Positions 32,377 to 36,178 of a DNA stretch of 36,178 nucleotides are shown here, piece after piece. A model generated the notes under the pieces. The model did not search any database, had not been told where the DNA came from, and saw only the letters and a list, made by a program, of their open reading frames with translations. Each line of letters opens with the position of its first letter. The first letter of the stretch is position 1. Location of the stretch: contig JABXIJ010000046.1 of assembly GCA_013373105.1 (NCBI GenBank), positions 1 through 36,178 on the forward strand, written 5' to 3'. The DNA is from Flavobacteriaceae bacterium (GTDB taxonomy: Bacteria > Bacteroidota > Bacteroidia > Flavobacteriales > Flavobacteriaceae). The position numbers were made by a program, and so were the translations under genes.

Positions 32377-33921
32377 ATGAATAAGATTGTTATAACACTA
32401 TTTATTTTAATGTTCACAACTGTGAGCTTAGCTCAAAATGATAATTATTTTGAAAAAAGAACTCAAAAAGCTTTTGGTAAAATAGACTTTCTTTCTATAG
32501 ATATGCCAACTACAACTATTCCTAATGAAAAAAACATGGGCTTTACTGGTATTCATTATAACTTAATGATTAACAATTGGGCATATGCTGGTTTAGGAAT
32601 ATATGGTGCAGTAACTGGTGAAAGAGGAGGTTTTTTTACACTTGGTGTAAATGCAGGTATAAAAAGTTACTTAAGTGAGTCATTTTATTTTGATGCTGGC
32701 TTTCATTTTGGCGCAGGTGGTGGTGCTAGTGCTCCTGATGGTGGTGGCGCATTCATTTTACCTCATTTTAATATTGGTTACGATTTTAAAAATTTCTCTT
32801 TAAATTCAGGTTGGAGTTATGTTGACTTTTTTGATGGTGGTTTAATACAAAGTCATCAACTTAATGTTGGCGTAGAAATTCCACTTGACTTTTCGTATGC
32901 TGATTATAGAGCCGCTGAAAATGAATATAATATTCAAATGCTAGAATCTAAGGGTTGGAATATTTTTTCAAAGAGAACATCATTAATGTTACATCAAAAT
33001 AATTTAATGATTAAAGGAGATACTAAAAGAAGTAATGGTGTAAAATACAATGGAGAAACCATACGTTTGGCAGGTTTTGAACTAGCATCTTTTTTAACTA
33101 AAAATTGGTTTGGTTTTGTAAAAGTAGATGGCGCTTTTGATGGAATTCAAGCTGGCTATATGGATATTTTTCTAGGTGCAGGATACCTTTTTACCTTTAA
33201 CAAAAACAGAACTAACCTTCTTGCAAAATTTGGAGTTGGTGCTGGTGGTGGAGGTGGAATTGAAACAGAAGGAGGTTTTTTAATTTACCCAGATATTTCA
33301 ATTGAACAAAAACTTTTTCAAGATGTATTTCTTGCTATAAATACTGGTTTTGTAATGTCTCCTAATTCTAATGTATTTACCCAATCTTATGGTTTTGGTA
33401 TAAAATATTATGTAGAAAGAAATGGAACAAAATCTAACGAAACAAATTATAGTTCAGGAAAATTTAAAGGCTTAGAAATTATAACGAAACACGATGTTTA
33501 TTTAAACGCAGAAAGAGATAATATTACCACAGCACCAGATATGCATCAAATTTCTTTGCAAGTAAATTTAGATTTAAACAAAAACTTATTTATTGCTGGG
33601 CAGACATCATTTGCAAGCTTTGGTGATGCTGGTGCATACGCAGAAGGAATTGTTGGTTTAGGTTTTAAATCAAACCCAATTCTTAATAACAAAGCCTCAA
33701 TTTTTATTCAAGCATTAGCTGGTGCTGCAGGTGGTGGTGGAATAAGTACTGGAGAAGGACTAATACTTAAATCAAGTACAGGTATATCTTATAACTTAAA
33801 TGATAAATTGGGTTTAAGAGCAGCTGTTGGTTATGTTAAAGCAAGAGGTGGAAATTTAAGCAGTACCTTTTTTAATATTGGAATTAACTACCGAATTTCT
33901 ATGTTAAGTATGAAGAAATAA
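32377..33921 (+). CDS. Repetitive outer-membrane beta-barrel protein
   Basis: This 514-residue protein has a signal peptide (cleavage about residue 19, SLAQ) and an otherwise beta-strand-rich sequence. It appears to consist of three related units of about 110-120 residues (roughly 55-170, 230-345 and 390-507). Each unit has a glycine-rich hairpin: FGAGGGASAPDGGGAFILPH (111-130), FGVGAGGGGGIETEGGFLIY (285-304) and LAGAAGGGGISTGEGLILKS (447-466). It starts one base after the stop of the molybdopterin oxidoreductase, so it belongs to the fdhD operon. No family or ligand is recognised. An outer-membrane protein co-transcribed with a cytoplasmic Mo enzyme is unexpected. Confidence 0.75.
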   Translation: MNKIVITLFILMFTTVSLAQNDNYFEKRTQKAFGKIDFLSIDMPTTTIPNEKNMGFTGIHYNLMINNWAYAGLGIYGAVTGERGGFFTLGVNAGIKSYLSESFYFDAGFHFGAGGGASAPDGGGAFILPHFNIGYDFKNFSLNSGWSYVDFFDGGLIQSHQLNVGVEIPLDFSYADYRAAENEYNIQMLESKGWNIFSKRTSLMLHQNNLMIKGDTKRSNGVKYNGETIRLAGFELASFLTKNWFGFVKVDGAFDGIQAGYMDIFLGAGYLFTFNKNRTNLLAKFGVGAGGGGGIETEGGFLIYPDISIEQKLFQDVFLAINTGFVMSPNSNVFTQSYGFGIKYYVERNGTKSNETNYSSGKFKGLEIITKHDVYLNAERDNITTAPDMHQISLQVNLDLNKNLFIAGQTSFASFGDAGAYAEGIVGLGFKSNPILNNKASIFIQALAGAAGGGGISTGEGLILKSSTGISYNLNDKLGLRAAVGYVKARGGNLSSTFFNIGINYRISMLSMKK

Positions 33922-33936
33922 ATTTAGAAGACTAAA

Positions 33937-34152
33937 ATGACAAGACTTTTTTTATCTAATCTTTATATTTTATTATTTATGGTTAATGGTACTATTTTTT
34001 CTCAAGAGCTAAAAATTATACCACAGCCTAATAAAGTTAGTATTTATGGAGACTTTTTCTATATAAATAATGAAACAAAAATTGTTTTTGATTCAGAAAG
34101 TAAAACAATAGCTAATCAACTAAAAGATTATTTAAACCTTGAGTTTGATTAA
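33937..34152 (+). pseudogene. 5' remnant of GH20 beta-N-acetylhexosaminidase
   Basis: The 71-residue frame begins with a signal peptide (cleavage about residue 22, IFSQ), followed by LKIIPQPNKVSIYGDFFYIN and ETKIVFDSESKTIANQLKDY. That is the start of the GH20b domain that precedes the catalytic barrel of hexosaminidases, which are normally 600-800 residues long. The frame stops after EFD and no catalytic domain follows. The gene begins 15 bases after the outer-membrane barrel gene. The remainder appears deleted; the next recognisable sequence, 34 bases on, is the 3' end of a symporter gene. Confidence 0.75.
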
Positions 34153-34185
34153 TTTTTTCTACAGAAACAATAAATAAAATGTTAT

Positions 34186-34563
34186 TTGAAAGCCAAGGTA
34201 TTTTTCCAAGTTAGATTAAATTTCCTAATAGTATTTATAACAACTTTTATTTGGTTGTTGGTAACATATTTAACTAAGCTAGAAAAAGAAGAAGTTTTAG
34301 TTAATTTTTATAACAAAAAACAGCCTGGGGATCCAGGTTGGAAAAAAATTATTAGGAATTTTGAAACAAGTAAAAATTGGAATGTTCCAAATGGAATAAA
34401 AGCTATTTTACTTGGTTGTGTATTAATTTACTCTTGCTTATTTGCTACTGGATATTTTATTTATGGCAAAATAATAGAAGCTTTAATTTGCTCCGTTTTC
34501 ATTTGAGTTTCAGGTATTATTCTTATTAAATTCTGGAAGAACATTAAAGCTAAAGTGCTATAA
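34186..34563 (+). pseudogene. 3' remnant of sodium:solute symporter with in-frame TGA
   Basis: The 106-codon frame from 34186 matches only the C-terminal end of SSS-family transporters: FIWLLVTYLTK, then a cytoplasmic stretch with LVNFYNKKQPGDPGWKKI, then LLGCVLIYSCLFATGYFIYG. A TGA at 34504-34506 interrupts it, and the same frame continues with VSGIILIKFWKNIKAKVL to a TAA at 34561-34563, as expected of the intact protein's last helix and tail. The N-terminal ten or more helices are missing. A single-base change (TGG to TGA or similar) would explain the stop. It is not a functional transporter. Confidence 0.78.
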
Positions 34564-34617
34564 AAAATTAAAATTTATTTTTTAATTAATTTTCTTTTCC
34601 TTAATTACAACACATTA

Positions 34618-34636
34618 ACCCCTTAAAACCCCTTAA
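34618..34636 (+). repeat. Tandem 9-base repeat before a start codon
   Basis: ACCCCTTAA occurs at 34618-34626 and again at 34628-34636, two bases before the ATG at 34639. It is unusual against the AT-rich surroundings and could be an operator or a translational control element; nothing confirms that. Confidence 0.4.
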
Positions 34637-34638
34637 TC

Positions 34639-34851
34639 ATGGACAAAGATTCAATCAGACAATTACTAGTTTTATTTGTCACATTCGCTATTTTATACTT
34701 TGCTGGTAACCATTTAATGAGTATTAGAAATTTAACTTCATTATTCGATGGTTTAGTAGTATTGGTTTTCTTTTTCTCATTATTCCCTTTCTTAAGTTTA
34801 TCTATTGTTTTTTTAGGTAGAATTTTTAGATCGGTATTAAGTATAAGATAA
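34639..34851 (+). CDS. Small two-helix membrane protein
   Basis: This 70-residue protein has two hydrophobic segments (about residues 9-27 and 37-60), a polar N-terminus MDKDSIRQ and a basic C-terminus ending RSVLSIR. No family is recognised. The ATG at 34639 follows a tandem ACCCCTTAA repeat. A perfect terminator stands 24 bases after the stop, so it looks like a single-gene transcript. Together these features make a real gene likely, but the role is unknown. Confidence 0.65.
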   Translation: MDKDSIRQLLVLFVTFAILYFAGNHLMSIRNLTSLFDGLVVLVFFFSLFPFLSLSIVFLGRIFRSVLSIR

Positions 34852-34874
34852 ACTAAAACACATGAAAAGTTATT

Positions 34875-34907
34875 AAAAAAACTTAAGTAACTACTTAAGT
34901 TTTTTTT
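34875..34907 (+). terminator. Rho-independent terminator
   Basis: AAAAAAACTTAAG (34875-34887) pairs with CTTAAGTTTTTTT (34894-34906) across TAACTA, and the T run is the tail. The symmetry allows function in both directions. Confidence 0.85.
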
Positions 34908-34983
34908 ATGCGTAATATTTAGACTTTCAAAATATTAGTACTCTTTTAGGACTTTTCTTCTAATGATAACAGTTCAAATATCT

Positions 34984-34991
34984 TATATTTG
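34984..34991 (+). promoter_or_regulatory. Bacteroidota -7 element
   Basis: TATATTTG fits TAnnTTTG exactly, 35 bases before the ATG at 35027 and downstream of a terminator. Confidence 0.55.
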
Positions 34992-35026
34992 AAAGAATCA
35001 TTACAAAAATCCCAAAAAACACTATT

Positions 35027-35740
35027 ATGTTACAGAGAAAATTCGAAAAAATAGTACTGCAAGAATACCCTAATGCAAGAGATGCAAAAGACACTTCTAT
35101 TCATTTCTTAGGTAAAATGCAAATAGATCATAAAATAGATGTTTCTAAAGTATTAATGGCTACTTCTGTTTGTTCAGATGATATAAATGTACCTTCAACA
35201 ACTTTCTTTAATGTCTTATTTGGACCTTTTGTTATGGGGGGCTTAGGAGGTTTGCCTTTTGTAGGTAAAACTGGTATGACAGCTTTTTCACATCATATTC
35301 CAGATGAAGGGAGTGCATTTATTTTTTACGGTCCTCATATTGGTATTACATTAGATGGTGAGTTAGGCAAAATGTATAGGCCAAGAATGGAAGAGACTGG
35401 TAGTTCCTGTGGAGCTTTAATGTTAGCTTTAAGTCGTTTAAAAGATAACAAATATAAACCAGTTATAAATGATGATGATTATCAGCAGATGAAGTTAGAA
35501 GAAAGTTTATTACCTTATAGAGAAGAAATTTTATCAAGCAATAATCAAGCTAAAGCAATTACTGAAGCAACTTATAAAATAATCGATAAAAAAATCCATG
35601 AATATATTAAAGATTGTAAAGATGAATTTCATGTAGATAAAGTTACTTTGTTAGGTGGAATTATTATTAATACAGACTATGGTTTAGATGATTACTTTGA
35701 TGCTAAGAATTTCGAAGTTATCGATTTAAAAAGTTTATAA
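35027..35740 (+). CDS. LCIB/LCIC-type carbonic anhydrase homologue
   Basis: This 237-residue soluble protein resembles the LCIB_C_CA family, first known from limiting-CO2-inducible proteins of algae and classed near beta- or theta-carbonic anhydrases, which interconvert CO2 and bicarbonate with zinc. The family's ordered motifs are here: VCSDD (48-52, Cys49 a likely zinc ligand), FGPFVMGGLGGLPFVGKTGM (65-84), SHHIPDEG (88-95, His ligand), GPHIGI (102-107) and SSCGAL (126-131, Cys128 the likely third ligand). There is no signal peptide, so it is cytoplasmic. It has its own promoter and no carboxysome or bicarbonate-transporter neighbours. The family assignment is from motif memory; activity is not proven. 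Confidence 0.78.
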   Translation: MLQRKFEKIVLQEYPNARDAKDTSIHFLGKMQIDHKIDVSKVLMATSVCSDDINVPSTTFFNVLFGPFVMGGLGGLPFVGKTGMTAFSHHIPDEGSAFIFYGPHIGITLDGELGKMYRPRMEETGSSCGALMLALSRLKDNKYKPVINDDDYQQMKLEESLLPYREEILSSNNQAKAITEATYKIIDKKIHEYIKDCKDEFHVDKVTLLGGIIINTDYGLDDYFDAKNFEVIDLKSL

Positions 35741-35742
35741 AC

Positions 35743-36051
35743 CTAGGTACAGCCTTAGGGCTTACTTTTACTACACCTTCAGACATTAGACAGTTACCTA
35801 AAGATTTAGTAACAGCAGTATTATTAAACCATGTTTTTGCTGATGTTTCAGCAGATAAATTCACTTCAGAATTATCTTCTGGTAGCTTTAATACTTTAGG
35901 TACAGATACCATAACACTTGGTCCCTATAATAACGGAGTGCTTACTGTTAAAGGTTCTGGAAATAGTTCTCCTGCAAATATGATAATTCCAGATGTACAA
36001 ACTACAAATGGTATAGTTCATGTAATAGATCAAGTCCTTTTGCCAAATTAA
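35743..36051 (+). pseudogene. 5'-truncated fasciclin (FAS1) domain remnant
   Basis: In a frame that opens directly after the carbonic anhydrase homologue and has no usable start codon, about 102 codons read as the C-terminal three quarters of a fasciclin domain. They include TTPSDIRQLPKDL, LLNHVFAD (the H2-like motif), then GIVHVIDQVLLPN and TAA. The first strand and helix of the domain and any signal peptide are missing. Its 5' end must have been lost, possibly when the upstream gene arrived or by deletion. A terminator follows at 36077. Confidence 0.72.
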
Positions 36052-36076
36052 TATTTAGGTCTAGAATAAGGACATT

Positions 36077-36107
36077 AAGGCTACATAAAATGTAGCCTTT
36101 TTTTTAT
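36077..36107 (+). terminator. Rho-independent terminator
   Basis: AAGGCTACAT (36077-36086) pairs perfectly with ATGTAGCCTT (36090-36099) across AAA, followed by a T run. It ends the fasciclin remnant transcript. Confidence 0.92.
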
Positions 36108-36115
36108 TTTATAAC

Positions 36116-36149
36116 AAACAAAAAAGCCTTACAGTATCTGTAAGGCTTT
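36116..36149 (-). terminator. Rho-independent terminator of the minus-strand tRNA
   Basis: AAAGCCTTACAG (36123-36134) and CTGTAAGGCTTT (36138-36149) form a perfect 12-bp stem with a TAT loop. On the minus strand it is followed by a T run (36122 downward), just downstream of the tRNA 3' end. Confidence 0.85.
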
Positions 36150-36152
36150 ATG

Positions 36153-36178
36153 TGATCGCGACAGGATTCGAACCTGTG
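36153..36178 (-). tRNA. 3' end of a tRNA, cut by the window edge
   Basis: Read on the minus strand, the sequence gives a five-pair T stem, ACAGG with CCTGT, closing the loop TTCGAAT. It then continues into the 3' acceptor strand CGCGATC and discriminator A (36153). CCA is not encoded. The anticodon lies outside the window, so the amino acid cannot be named. Confidence 0.85.

Noticed and set aside
34186..34506. A 106-residue three-helix membrane protein
   Set aside because: Its sequence matches only the C-terminal end of sodium:solute symporters, and the matching frame continues past the TGA, so it is a remnant rather than a gene.
35718..35912. 64-codon minus-strand frame
   Set aside because: It is the antisense of the fasciclin remnant, whose plus-strand reading gives a clear domain match.
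1..36178. CRISPR array, phage genes, restriction or toxin-antitoxin defence system
   Set aside because: No regularly spaced repeats and no recognisable cas, phage, restriction or classic toxin-antitoxin proteins were found in any frame.

Overview
The window looks like chromosome of a marine-type Flavobacteriaceae (Bacteroidota) bacterium. The DNA is AT-rich. Shine-Dalgarno sites are scarce and promoters fit the Bacteroidota -7 consensus TAnnTTTG. TTG start codons are common. There are C-terminal type IX secretion (T9SS) sorting domains and many SPII lipoproteins. No replication origin, CRISPR array or complete insertion sequence is visible.

Positions 1-8,000 are accessory in character. A non-coding stretch (1-748) holds several hairpins. 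It is followed by small transcription units separated by imperfect inverted repeats of the form CACAAC...GTTRT, which resemble integron attC sites: 749, 1504-1566, 4763-4893, a weaker one at 5691-5799, and 6545-6574. The units carry a DoxX-like membrane protein; a four-gene cluster (thioredoxin, ApbE flavin transferase, DUF4266 lipoprotein, DUF3570 outer-membrane protein); a lipoprotein with a CarboxypepD_reg-like domain; a lipoprotein-type inorganic pyrophosphatase with no ordinary start codon and a changed active-site residue; and a DinB-family protein. A 5'-truncated T9SS cargo gene (7137-7991) closes this part.

Positions 8,000-12,000 hold a GloVer-repeat T9SS protein and a lipoprotein with a PliI-like (lysozyme inhibitor) domain. 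Positions 12,029-17,329 are a minus-strand operon: a large PIG-L deacetylase, a 34-residue single-pass membrane protein not normally called, a sodium:solute symporter and a Gfo/Idh/MocA oxidoreductase. It diverges from dnaN.

Positions 17,506-29,095 are ordinary plus-strand genes: dnaN, nitroreductase, ACP phosphodiesterase, gamma-glutamyltransferase, a VOC protein, a tricorn-like protease, a tandem-duplicated membrane-anchored protein, an AI-2E family transporter and a THUMP-like-domain methyltransferase.

Positions 29,113-33,921 carry a small nested RNA structure, then fdhD, an FdhF/YdeP-family molybdopterin oxidoreductase and a three-fold repetitive outer-membrane barrel in a tight operon. 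Next comes a decay zone: the 5' stub of a GH20 hexosaminidase followed directly by the 3' end of a sodium:solute symporter with an in-frame TGA, consistent with a deletion scar. The right end has a two-pass small membrane protein, an LCIB-type (limiting-CO2-inducible) carbonic anhydrase homologue, a 5'-truncated fasciclin domain and the 3' end of a minus-strand tRNA.

The items most worth a second look are the attC-like cassette structure, the ApbE/DUF4266/DUF3570 cluster, the LCIB homologue, the overlooked 34-residue gene, the pyrophosphatase and the GH20/symporter deletion scar.
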